Positions 1 through 4,680 of a stretch of DNA of 6,488 nucleotides are shown here, in pieces. Below the pieces are notes generated by a model, which was not told the DNA's origin, searched no databases, and worked only from the letters and a program-made list of their open reading frames with translations. The stretch spans positions 1 through 6,488 of the forward strand of contig JAISRD010000199.1 in NCBI GenBank assembly GCA_031273835.1, read 5' to 3'. The translations under genes and the position numbers were made by a program. Position 1 is the stretch's first letter. Each line of letters begins with the position of its first letter. This DNA comes from Treponema sp. (lineage in GTDB: Bacteria; Spirochaetota; Spirochaetia; Treponematales; Breznakiellaceae).

Positions 1-15
1 GCAGGGGAGGCCGCG

Positions 16-657
16 ATGAGCGTTACCACCAAAAGGGGGGACACGGGTTTCACCGATCTTGCCGGGGGGCGGGTCCCCAAGAACGATCCCCGTATCGAAG
101 CCCTGGGGGTTCTGGACGAACTGGACGCCTTTCTGGCCGACGCCCGGTCCGCCCTCGAGGGGGCCGTTGATGGAGCGGAAGGAACGGGGGGCGCTAAAGT
201 GGGGAACGATGACGCTGAGAGCGAAAAAAATGAAAAAACGGCGATACTGGACGCGGTGCGGCGGGAACTTTTCCAAATATCCGCCCTTTTAGCCGCGAAA
301 GATCCCCGCAAGTCCGCTTCCCAAATAAAAGGATCCCTGGAGCGCGTCGAAGGGTGGGCGGCGGGGCTTGAAAAAAAGTACCCCATGAGGGGATTTTTTT
401 ACCGCTGGACAAAGCCCGGGGCGATCAAGCTGAACATAGCCCGCACGGTCTGCCGCCGGGCGGAACGGCGTCTCTACCCGCCCTCCGAAGAGGAGCCCGC
501 CCCGGAGGGCCGGGGGGCCTCCGGACACCCGGTGAGATCCGGACACCCGGCGGCTTTCGGAATCGGCCCCTTCATCAACCGCCTGTCGGACCTGCTTTTT
601 TTACTGGCCCTTGCCGAGGAACGGTCCGGCAGGCAAGAAAGCGCCCCGGCAACATGA
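16..657 (+). CDS. pduO: PduO-type ATP:cob(I)alamin adenosyltransferase
   Basis: Transfers the adenosyl group of ATP to cob(I)alamin, making coenzyme B12 in the cytoplasm. Three family signatures are visible in the 213 residues: the N-terminal nucleotide-binding stretch with TKRGDTGFTDLAGG (about 5-18) and DPRIEALGVLDELDAFL (24-40), the ARTVCRRAERRL helix (142-153) carrying the conserved arginines, and the C-terminal INRLSDLLFLLAL helix (187-199). The start is supported by GGGGAGG five bases before the ATG. Two insertions are unusual: a polar low-complexity loop at about 51-75 and a Pro/Gly-rich loop at about 156-182 that contains a six-codon duplication. The segment before the Arg-rich helix (WTKPGAIKLN) diverges from the usual LPGG-type loop. 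The stop overlaps the next gene's start (ATGA), so the two are probably cotranslated. Identity is confident; pathway context (B12 salvage or an AdoCbl enzyme) is not shown here. Confidence 0.92.
   Translation: MSVTTKRGDTGFTDLAGGRVPKNDPRIEALGVLDELDAFLADARSALEGAVDGAEGTGGAKVGNDDAESEKNEKTAILDAVRRELFQISALLAAKDPRKSASQIKGSLERVEGWAAGLEKKYPMRGFFYRWTKPGAIKLNIARTVCRRAERRLYPPSEEEPAPEGRGASGHPVRSGHPAAFGIGPFINRLSDLLFLLALAEERSGRQESAPAT
520..550 (+). repeat. In-frame direct repeat inside the adenosyltransferase gene
   Basis: The 13-mer TCCGGACACCCGG occurs at 520-532 and again at 538-550, an 18-base period. The copies encode SGHPVR and then SGHPAA, so a six-codon duplication has lengthened a surface-type loop between the Arg-rich helix and the C-terminal NRLSDLLF helix without breaking the frame. 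Confidence 0.8.
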
Positions 658-1163
658 CCGAAACCCGGCATATCGTCCATACCATAGCCCCCGTGTATAA
701 CGGGGATTCGCGGACGCTGATACTGGGGACCATGCCTTCACCCCAATCCCGCTCGGCGGCGTTTTACTACGGCCATAAACAAAACCGTTTCTGGACCATA
801 CTCGGCGCGGTATTCGATACGGAGATAGGCGGTTCAAGGGCACGCAAAAGGCAATTTCTGCTGGATCACCGTATTGCCCTCTGGGATGTCCTTGCCGAAT
901 GTGATATATCGGGAGCCTCCGACGCATCAATACGGAACCCCGTTGCCAATGATTTCGGCCCCCTCTTTGAGACGGCGGAGATTCAGGCGGTTTTAACCAC
1001 CGGAAGAACGGCTTATGGGCTTTACGGTAAATTATGCTCCGCCAGGTACGGCGCGCCGTTTTTTTATCTGCCCTCCCCGAGCCCGGCCAACTGCGCCATG
1101 AGCCTGGAACGGATCACGGAGCTTTACAGGGAACTGCTGCGGGGGACCGGGGGGGCCGCATGA
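654..1163 (+). CDS. Hypoxanthine/uracil-DNA glycosylase, UDG superfamily family 6 (HDG)
   Basis: Base-excision repair enzyme predicted to remove hypoxanthine (deaminated adenine), and possibly uracil, from DNA. The 169-residue length matches single-domain members of the family. Motif 1 appears as LILGTMPSPQS (22-32), followed by the family-specific FYYGHKQNRFW block (37-47). N44 in this block is the likely equivalent of the catalytic Asn described for archaeal HDG. Motif 2 appears as LPSPSPANC (139-147). The start ATG shares four bases with the upstream stop (ATGA), which points to translational coupling with the cobalamin adenosyltransferase. No functional link between the two is obvious. 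The TGA stop abuts the TCA of the convergent cupin gene with no base between them. Family call is strong; substrate preference is inferred. Confidence 0.9.
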   Translation: MTETRHIVHTIAPVYNGDSRTLILGTMPSPQSRSAAFYYGHKQNRFWTILGAVFDTEIGGSRARKRQFLLDHRIALWDVLAECDISGASDASIRNPVANDFGPLFETAEIQAVLTTGRTAYGLYGKLCSARYGAPFFYLPSPSPANCAMSLERITELYRELLRGTGGAA

Positions 1164-1514
1164 TCAGCCCTTTATGATTGCCGCGGTGAGTTTCAGCGGG
1201 ATTTCCCCGTTGTTGGCGATGCTGTGGGAAGCGCCGTTCCCGGTAACCATAACGTCCCCCGGTCCGACGGGAACTTCCTTCCCGTCGTCGTTCACCACGC
1301 CGCCGCCCTCGATAATAATGTAGAATTCCGTTTCCCCATGATGGGGGTGGTAGCCGATTGACGTTCCCGGAGGCAGGGTAATTTCCGCGAACATACTGGT
1401 GTTACTTTGTACGGCCCCCTTTCCTTCTACATAATGGACAAAACTAAGCGCCCCCTTTCCATCCCGAACATGCTCCCTGCTTTCAACCTTCAATTCGTCG
1501 CGGCGGTATACCAT
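1164..1514 (-). CDS. Small cupin-domain protein (Cupin_2 type)
   Basis: A 116-residue single-domain cupin. Both cupin motifs are visible: GTSIGYHPHHGETEFYIII, with metal-ligand candidates His56, His58 (or His59) and Glu63, and GDVMVTGNGASHSIANNG with His97 (numbered from the chosen start). The metal site looks complete, so an enzyme or a small-ligand sensor is possible; the sequence does not say which. I chose the ATG at 1514 because AAGGAGG lies six bases upstream. An in-frame ATG at 1535 would add seven residues, but it lies upstream of that SD and inside the preceding gene. The SD overlaps the TAA stop of the FliL-like gene and only 11 bases separate the two reading frames, so this is the last gene of the sigma-factor operon. 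It may be an effector or sensor of that regulon. Confidence 0.88.
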   Translation of the reverse strand: MVYRRDELKVESREHVRDGKGALSFVHYVEGKGAVQSNTSMFAEITLPPGTSIGYHPHHGETEFYIIIEGGGVVNDDGKEVPVGPGDVMVTGNGASHSIANNGEIPLKLTAAIIKG

Positions 1515-1525
1515 TCCCGGCCTCC

Positions 1526-2008
1526 TTATAACCAAATATAATCAATAAAAAACAATTCCCTGATCTGGCCAAGACGGAGCAGGCCGTTGAATCTGCCCAG
1601 AAGGGTCCTGTTTATTTCTTCAACCTCGGCGGCGCGCAGTTCCTCAGCGCTTAAGGAACCGAAATAACCGGCCACCTCGTTTTTAAAATCCGGAATTCTG
1701 GAAACCAGTTCCTCCGCATAGGGAAGGTCCCCGCCGTTATAGGGAAAGGCTATGGTAACGATCACCGTTTCCGGGTTTTCCCCGCCTGAGGAAACCCGCA
1801 GGGTCCCAAGGCCGGAAAAAATATTCTCCCCCCCGGAGACTTCATTTTCCGCAGGGAAGGTTTCCGCCCTTTGGGGTCCCGGCCCTCTGCGGATAAAACC
1901 GTATGCCGTACCCACGGCAAGGACCAGCGCCAGGGCGAGGACGATACCCACCAATATACGGTACAGTGCCAGGAGGGCCGAAGACGGACGATCTTCCACA
2001 CGCTTCAT
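1526..2008 (-). CDS. FliL-like single-pass membrane protein
   Basis: About 160 residues with a short basic N-terminus, one strong transmembrane helix (about 14-35, ALLALYRILVGIVLALALVL), then an extracytoplasmic domain. The end of that domain resembles FliL: a helical stretch containing EEINRTLLGRFNGLL, then GQIRELFFIDYIWL at the extreme C-terminus, the place where FliL proteins carry their ILxLxFTDFxIQ-like tail. Spirochaetes have several FliL-type paralogues; nothing here places it in the flagellar operon. Instead it lies between the anti-sigma gene and the cupin. The start is uncertain. ATG 2008 is preceded by AGGA only two bases away. A TTG at 2050 would overlap the upstream stop as TTGA and add 14 residues. 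Family assignment is by pattern and moderate; membrane topology is clearer. Confidence 0.75.
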   Translation of the reverse strand: MKRVEDRPSSALLALYRILVGIVLALALVLAVGTAYGFIRRGPGPQRAETFPAENEVSGGENIFSGLGTLRVSSGGENPETVIVTIAFPYNGGDLPYAEELVSRIPDFKNEVAGYFGSLSAEELRAAEVEEINRTLLGRFNGLLRLGQIRELFFIDYIWL

Positions 2009-2014
2009 GGTCCT

Positions 2015-2043
2015 ATTATAACGGGGCGCGGACCCTTTGGTAA
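2015..2043 (-). promoter_or_regulatory. Possible internal promoter with leaderless start
   Basis: A perfect -10 hexamer TATAAT (2020-2015) has TTACCA (2043-2038, 4/6 match) 17 bases upstream. Only six bases separate the -10 from the ATG at 2008, so any transcript from it would begin at or near the start codon. This may be coincidence, but it would let the FliL-like and cupin genes be made without the sigma factor. Confidence 0.3.
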
Positions 2044-2048
2044 GGGTC
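2031..2048 (-). repeat. Inverted repeat between anti-sigma and FliL-like genes
   Basis: On the - strand GACCCTT-ACCA-AAGGGTC forms a perfect 7-bp stem with a 4-base loop, overlapping the anti-sigma stop codon and lying 22 bases before ATG 2008. No U-tract follows, so it is not an intrinsic terminator. It could be an mRNA processing or stability element, or an operator for the possible internal promoter next to it. Confidence 0.5.
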
Positions 2049-2520
2049 AATGCAGCCTGAAACGCTCCGAAAATTCCTTGAGATGGCTGCCTATAAAAAT
2101 GGCGCCGTAGGTGGTGATCACAAGGCCCATGGTAATTCCCAGGGGCAGGAGGAACGAGGAACCCTGGGATACGGCGACGCGGCTAAAATCCTCGTTAAAA
2201 AAGGAAGCCGCCAGTGAAAAAAGCGCGATAAACCCCACAATGGCCCAGCCCCGTACCGGAACTCCGCCGGGTATTTCATAGGCTGGAATTTCTTCTTCCG
2301 CTTCGGCGTCGATACGGGCCAGGACGGCGTCTTCAAAGCCGGGAGCGTCGGGAAAGAAATCGTTTTGGAGGCAGGATCGGGCCGCTTCCAGGAGCCGTGT
2401 TTCCGACGCGCAGCGTCCGCAGAACAGGATATGCAGGGCCATGGAAAAACGCAGCCCCAGGGGGGGAAGGTCCCCACCGTCGTATTCATACACAGCGTCC
2501 ATTACTTCTTTACATTTCAT
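2047..2520 (-). CDS. Membrane-anchored anti-sigma factor with zinc-finger (ZAS/zf-HC2-like) motif
   Basis: Predicted to bind and hold the ECF sigma factor encoded just upstream. The N-terminal cytoplasmic domain (1-57) carries H30-x3-C34-x2-C37 (HILFCGRC) with a further Cys3, the HxxxCxxC signature of zinc-binding anti-sigma factors. An acidic linker (about 60-82) leads to two transmembrane segments (about 91-108 and 122-144). The connecting extracytoplasmic loop is very short, so a signal would have to be read within the membrane or by a partner protein such as the FliL-like neighbour. The protein is 157 residues. The start is supported by AAGGAAAA a few bases before the ATG. It follows the sigma gene after 60 bases, the usual order for such pairs. 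Sigma binding is inferred from family and context. Confidence 0.88.
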   Translation of the reverse strand: MKCKEVMDAVYEYDGGDLPPLGLRFSMALHILFCGRCASETRLLEAARSCLQNDFFPDAPGFEDAVLARIDAEAEEEIPAYEIPGGVPVRGWAIVGFIALFSLAASFFNEDFSRVAVSQGSSFLLPLGITMGLVITTYGAIFIGSHLKEFSERFRLH

Positions 2521-2559
2521 ATTTTTTCCTTAAGCTCAAGCGGGACATCAATGATAAAG

Positions 2560-2578
2560 CCGGGTATCTTAAACCCGG
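2560..2578 (-). repeat. Intercistronic hairpin between sigma and anti-sigma genes
   Basis: CCGGGT and ACCCGG form a perfect 6-bp stem with a 7-base loop in the 60-base gap, 39 bases before the anti-sigma SD region. No run of U follows it, so it is more likely an mRNA stability or partial attenuation element than a terminator. Confidence 0.45.
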
Positions 2579-2580
2579 TA

Positions 2581-3144
2581 TCACCGGTAGCCCTCAAGTT
2601 CCTGCCGGAGCAGTTTTTTTGCCCGAAATACATGGGATTTAACGGTATTTTCGGGAAAACCGGTTATCACCCCAATCTCCTTTATCGAACGGTTGTAGAA
2701 AAAGAACAGGTCCACGCAGACCCGGTACTTTTCCGGCAGTTCCGCCACCGCCTTCTCCACCGCCGTCCTTGCCGCCTCCCGTATGGTAAAAACTTCGGGA
2801 GTTCTGTCATCCTTAGTATCTTCCTCCTCCGCAAGGCTGCGGTATTCCTTCCTCCTGGTTATTCCGTTTACCGCCGTATTGTAAGCGATACGGTACAGCC
2901 AGGTTGAAAACCGGGCATGCCCCTTAAACCTGCCCAGATTCCGGTAGGCCTTGAGAAACACATCCTGGGTAAAATCCGCCGCGTCCTCGCGGTTATGGAA
3001 AAAACTCAGGCCCAAGGCGTAGACCGCCTTCTGATAACGGCTTACCAGCAAACGGAACAATTCCCGCTCCCCCGCCGCAATCTGGCTTACCAGCAGGGAT
3101 TCATCAAATTCATCCTCCGGCTCCCCTGCGCCGAAGATGCTCAT
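2581..3144 (-). CDS. ECF-family RNA polymerase sigma factor (RpoE-like)
   Basis: A 187-residue two-domain sigma factor. Sigma-2 spans about 26-100: region 2.2 is seen in AADFTQDVFLKAYRNL (55-70) and the promoter-melting and -10 contact region in FSTWLYRIAYNTAVN (79-93). A charged linker (100-125) is followed by sigma-4 (about 130-183), with ELPEKYR and the helix-turn-helix SIKEIGVITGFPENTVKSHV (153-172). There is no region 1.1 or sigma-3, as expected for ECF members. The ATG overlaps the upstream stop (ATGA) and has only a weak SD, so its translation is probably coupled to the small membrane protein. A sigma-E-like promoter upstream of the operon suggests it activates its own transcription. 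T. pallidum is reported to have an ECF factor with its regulator next to it; orthology is not tested here. Confidence 0.95.
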   Translation of the reverse strand: MSIFGAGEPEDEFDESLLVSQIAAGERELFRLLVSRYQKAVYALGLSFFHNREDAADFTQDVFLKAYRNLGRFKGHARFSTWLYRIAYNTAVNGITRRKEYRSLAEEEDTKDDRTPEVFTIREAARTAVEKAVAELPEKYRVCVDLFFFYNRSIKEIGVITGFPENTVKSHVFRAKKLLRQELEGYR

Positions 3145-3476
3145 GAAGACTTTTCGCCGCGTTTAATAAAGTAATAACCAAGCAGGCCCGCCCCAATGGC
3201 AAGGGGAATGAGCCCCCCCAAAAGGCCGTACCCCGGTCTTCCCAAAAGGGCAAGAAATACGGTTAACGCGGCGCCCAGGGCTGCCAACAGCAGCCCCGCA
3301 AGCAGGCTGAACGCGGAAAGATCAAAATCCGGCTTAAGGTATTGCCCGGCCTTGATAAGCAGTATTTTACGTTTGTGGTTCCATAGCAGATAGAAGAAGA
3401 CAACCGCCGCGCTCATCACAATTCCGACTATAGGAATTATTGCGATGATCACCTGGGCCGCGCTGGAATTTTCCAT
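3141..3476 (-). CDS. Small three-helix membrane protein of unknown function
   Basis: 111 residues with three predicted transmembrane helices (about 8-31, 53-77 and 80-103) and a basic cytoplasmic-type loop (NHKRKILLIKAGQYLK, 33-48) between the first two; the tail ends KRGEKSS. The segment LLIKAGQYLKPDFD recalls small bacterial membrane proteins of the DUF6249 kind, but I cannot confirm membership. Start ATG 3476 is supported by AGGAAAGG six bases upstream. It is the first gene of the sigma operon and its stop overlaps the sigma start (ATGA), so its translation probably sets sigma factor output. A role in signal perception or in stabilising the anti-sigma factor is possible but unproven. Confidence 0.85.
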   Translation of the reverse strand: MENSSAAQVIIAIIPIVGIVMSAAVVFFYLLWNHKRKILLIKAGQYLKPDFDLSAFSLLAGLLLAALGAALTVFLALLGRPGYGLLGGLIPLAIGAGLLGYYFIKRGEKSS

Positions 3477-3505
3477 AAAAAGCCTTTCCTTCCCAATTAC
3501 AGCCT

Positions 3506-3534
3506 AATTTAACCTAAAAATATCCTTTTGTCCA
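3506..3534 (-). promoter_or_regulatory. Possible housekeeping (sigma-70 type) promoter of the sigma operon
   Basis: TGGACA (3534-3529, 5/6) and TAAATT (3511-3506, 4/6) are spaced by 17 bases, about 30 bases before the first gene. It lies immediately downstream of the ECF-type promoter and could give basal expression. Confidence 0.35.
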
Positions 3535-3536
3535 GA

Positions 3537-3565
3537 TTTAGACCCTGAAGTTTAAAAAAAGTTGC
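3537..3565 (-). promoter_or_regulatory. ECF (sigma-E-like) promoter, probable autoregulation
   Basis: GCAACTT (3565-3559), a 16-base spacer containing a T run, then TCTAAA (3542-3537). This closely matches the E. coli sigma-E pattern GGAACTT-N16-TCTGA in sequence and spacing. It lies about 60 bases upstream of a five-gene unit that encodes an ECF sigma factor, the classic position for an autoregulated promoter. Recognition by this particular sigma factor is inferred. Confidence 0.65.
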
Positions 3566-3574
3566 CCTGCCTTG

Positions 3575-3603
3575 TTGACGAAATTCCTCCCTCCCGTTAA
3601 TAT
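3575..3603 (+). promoter_or_regulatory. Probable promoter of tRNA-Gly
   Basis: TTGACG (3575-3580, 5/6) and TAATAT (3598-3603, 4/6) are separated by 17 bases. An overlapping TATAAA at 3601-3606 is a better hexamer but gives a 20-base spacer. Transcription would start near 3610, about 45 bases before the tRNA, and runs divergently from the sigma operon. Confidence 0.55.
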
Positions 3604-3609
3604 AAAGGT

Positions 3610-3643
3610 GGCGGTTCCAAAACGGCAGATTTTGGAACCCGCC
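3610..3643 (+). repeat. Long hairpin in the tRNA-Gly leader
   Basis: GGTTCCAAAA (3613-3622) and TTTTGGAACC (3630-3639) form a perfect 10-bp stem with a 7-base loop, extended by three more pairs (GGC/GCC) across one bulged C. It sits just after the predicted transcription start and before the tRNA. It is not a terminator, since the tRNA follows and no T-tract is present. It may be a precursor processing signal, a protein-binding site or a dispersed repeat. Confidence 0.65.
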
Positions 3644-3653
3644 CAGGTCTACT

Positions 3654-3724
3654 GCGGCCGTCGTATAACGGTATTACCCTAGCTTCCCAAGCTCGTGACG
3701 CGGGTTCGACTCCCGTCGGCCGCT
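3654..3724 (+). tRNA. tRNA-Gly, anticodon CCC
   Basis: A full cloverleaf can be drawn. The acceptor stem is GCGGCCG (3654-3660) with CGGCCGC (3717-3723), discriminator T3724. The D arm begins GTAT and has the loop AACGGTA. The anticodon loop TTCCCAA (3684-3690) holds CCC at 3686-3688. The T arm is GCGGG-TTCGACT-CCCGT (3700-3716). CCA is not encoded. The anticodon stem CTAGC/GCTCG has one non-canonical T-C pair at positions 28-42, with the other four pairs intact. The 13-22 position of the D stem is also unpaired, which is common. CCC reads GGG codons. A broken integrase gene follows about 115 bases downstream, so this tRNA gene probably served as an attachment site. Confidence 0.93.
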
Positions 3725-3839
3725 GATTCTGTAGTTCCTTACAGGATAAGGACTTAGCCTACCCGAAAACGGGCGGCATATCGCATGAAAAGGCGTGAGT
3801 GACACTGAAAAGTGACATTCTATGCCGTAAAGGGTGGGT
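3725..3839 (+). other. Spacer between tRNA-Gly and the integrase remnant
   Basis: No gene is visible. A small CCCG-AAAA-CGGG hairpin at about 3760-3771 is too weak and lacks a T-tract, so it is not a convincing terminator. The segment has the position expected for the attachment-site arm of an integrated element, but no second copy of the tRNA 3' end was found in the window. Confidence 0.4.
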
Positions 3840-4210
3840 ATGCCCCCAAGAAAAATCCGGAAACCCTTCACCCTCTACCAGAAAAAGACCCGGACAGGCC
3901 CGGTATGGTACGCCCGGTTCTGGAATGAGCCTGCCATGCGATACGCCGCCGCCAGGTCTACCGGAATCCCCGCAGAAAGGAAGAAGCTGCCTGGCTTATA
4001 GCGGCCCCCGACAGAGATCCGCGCGCCCGGTTTGCGGTTCTTCTGGGAATGTTCTGTGGTTTGCGCCGGAGAGAAGTCCGGGGCTTGTCTTGTTATATAG
4101 TGATTGGATCGGTATGCCATACATTGGTGGAGCATTTGCAGGTAATGACCTACGCCATGTGGCTGGCATCCATGGCGCCCCCCTGCCGGGTAACAGTGTG
4201 GAGTTTGTAA
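3840..4210 (+). pseudogene. Broken tyrosine recombinase/integrase gene
   Basis: Two integrase pieces lie in different frames. From ATG 3840 (preceded by AAGGGTGGGT) 53 codons read PRKIRKPFTLYQKKT, then GPVWYARFWNE and RSTGIPAERKK. This is the short beta-type N-terminal (arm-binding) segment seen in phage-type integrases; it stops at TAG 3999. In another frame (from about 3977 to TAA 4208) comes APDRDPRARFAVLLGMFCGLRRREVRGL, which is the start of the catalytic domain: LLGxxCGLRRxEVRGL is box I with the first catalytic Arg. About 100 residues of core-binding domain are missing between them. After RGL the sequence no longer looks like an integrase, and the His-x-x-Arg and Tyr boxes are absent. 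The gene is therefore dead by deletion and frameshift, a relic of an element integrated at the adjacent tRNA-Gly. Confidence 0.75.
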
Positions 4211-4222
4211 AGCAAACTCCAC
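4198..4222. repeat. Perfect 10-bp hairpin after the integrase remnant
   Basis: GTGGAGTTTG (4198-4207) and CAAACTCCAC (4213-4222) are exact inverted repeats with the loop TAAAG. No T-tract follows on either strand, so it is not a classical terminator. With the next hairpin it may form a dispersed REP-like element or a 3'-end stabiliser for the FMN-binding gene, which ends at 4250 on the - strand. Confidence 0.65.
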
Positions 4223-4245
4223 GTCCAAACGTGCAGCGTTTGGGC
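4223..4245. repeat. Second hairpin of the pair
   Basis: CCAAACG (4225-4231) and CGTTTGG (4237-4243) are exact inverted repeats with the loop TGCAG. A G-U and a G-C pair extend the stem to nine pairs (4223-4245). It starts directly after the preceding hairpin and lies five bases past the stop of the - strand FMN-binding gene. Confidence 0.6.
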
Positions 4246-4249
4246 CGGG

Positions 4250-4645
4250 CTAATCCCCGGTGCCCGCGGCGGCCTTAACAAGGGCGTCTTCCACCGCCTG
4301 GAGAAAGCCCAGACTGGACAGGGTCGCCCCCGCAACAACATCAACGTCGGGGGTATTTTCTTCCAGAACCACGGCGCTCAGTTCTTCCATGGCGGGGAAC
4401 CCCACAAAGGGATCGTCCCTGGAATCAATGATCTCAATGTCCGTAATATTCCGCTCATCCACCCGGACGGATACAATGACCTCCCCCCACTTCCCCCGTC
4501 CGTACCCCAGATACACCCCCGGCGTGTAAATTCCCCTCCGGAAAACTTCCCCGGCGCCTTCTCCGCCTCTGAAGGTTCCGCAGGCGGAAATCAGCAGCAA
4601 CCCGAAGATAACCGGAAGGGTTTTGACTAAACAGATCTTTTTCAT
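4250..4645 (-). CDS. FMN-binding domain lipoprotein
   Basis: 131 residues exported as a lipoprotein: the signal peptide MKKICLVKTLPVIFGLLLISAC has the lipobox LISAC, with Cys22 as the lipidation site. The mature part is one FMN_bind domain (about 40-126): GVYLGYGRGKWGEVIVSVRV, then DITDIEI-type strands, and the flavinylation loop DVVAGATLSS (102-111). FMN would be attached by a phosphoester bond to Thr108 by an ApbE-type transferase, as in RnfG/NqrC-like proteins. The position that is usually Ser in the SGAT motif is Ala here. Likely role: a one-domain extracytoplasmic electron carrier; the partner is not in the window. The start is clear, with GGAGGAAAAA upstream, but that SD lies in a 12-bp hairpin. 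Confidence 0.88.
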   Translation of the reverse strand: MKKICLVKTLPVIFGLLLISACGTFRGGEGAGEVFRRGIYTPGVYLGYGRGKWGEVIVSVRVDERNITDIEIIDSRDDPFVGFPAMEELSAVVLEENTPDVDVVAGATLSSLGFLQAVEDALVKAAAGTGD

Positions 4646-4650
4646 AACTT

Positions 4651-4680
4651 TTTCCTCCGCCCCTAAGAGGGCGGAGGAAA
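4651..4680 (-). promoter_or_regulatory. SD-sequestering hairpin before the FMN-binding gene
   Basis: On the - strand TTTCCTCCGCCC pairs perfectly with GGGCGGAGGAAA (12 bp, six-base loop TCTTAG). The 3' arm is the gene's SD (GGAGG) and ends five bases before the ATG. The 5' arm acts as an anti-SD. No U-tract follows, so termination is unlikely. The predicted effect is low translation unless the helix is opened. Confidence 0.65.

Noticed and set aside
264..292. GGAACTT followed 16 bases later by TTTTAG, resembling a second ECF promoter inside the adenosyltransferase gene
   Set aside because: The -10 half is a poor match, it lies within a coding region on the opposite strand to the sigma operon, and it has no suitable downstream gene start.
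2365..2907. Long + strand open frame opposite the sigma and anti-sigma genes
   Set aside because: Antisense shadow: no SD, no domain, and the - strand genes have clear motifs.
3630..3642. TTTTGGAACCCGC resembles the T-box TGGNACC sequence
   Set aside because: It is part of a simple hairpin before a tRNA gene, with no specifier loop, no terminator alternative and no aminoacyl-tRNA synthetase or amino-acid gene downstream.
3799..4344. Long open frames on both strands over the integrase relic, e.g. 3799-4278 (+), 3875-4228 (-) and 4150-4344 (-)
   Set aside because: They lack ribosome-binding sites, run through the hairpins, and contain no domain; the integrase fragments in the other frames explain this DNA better.
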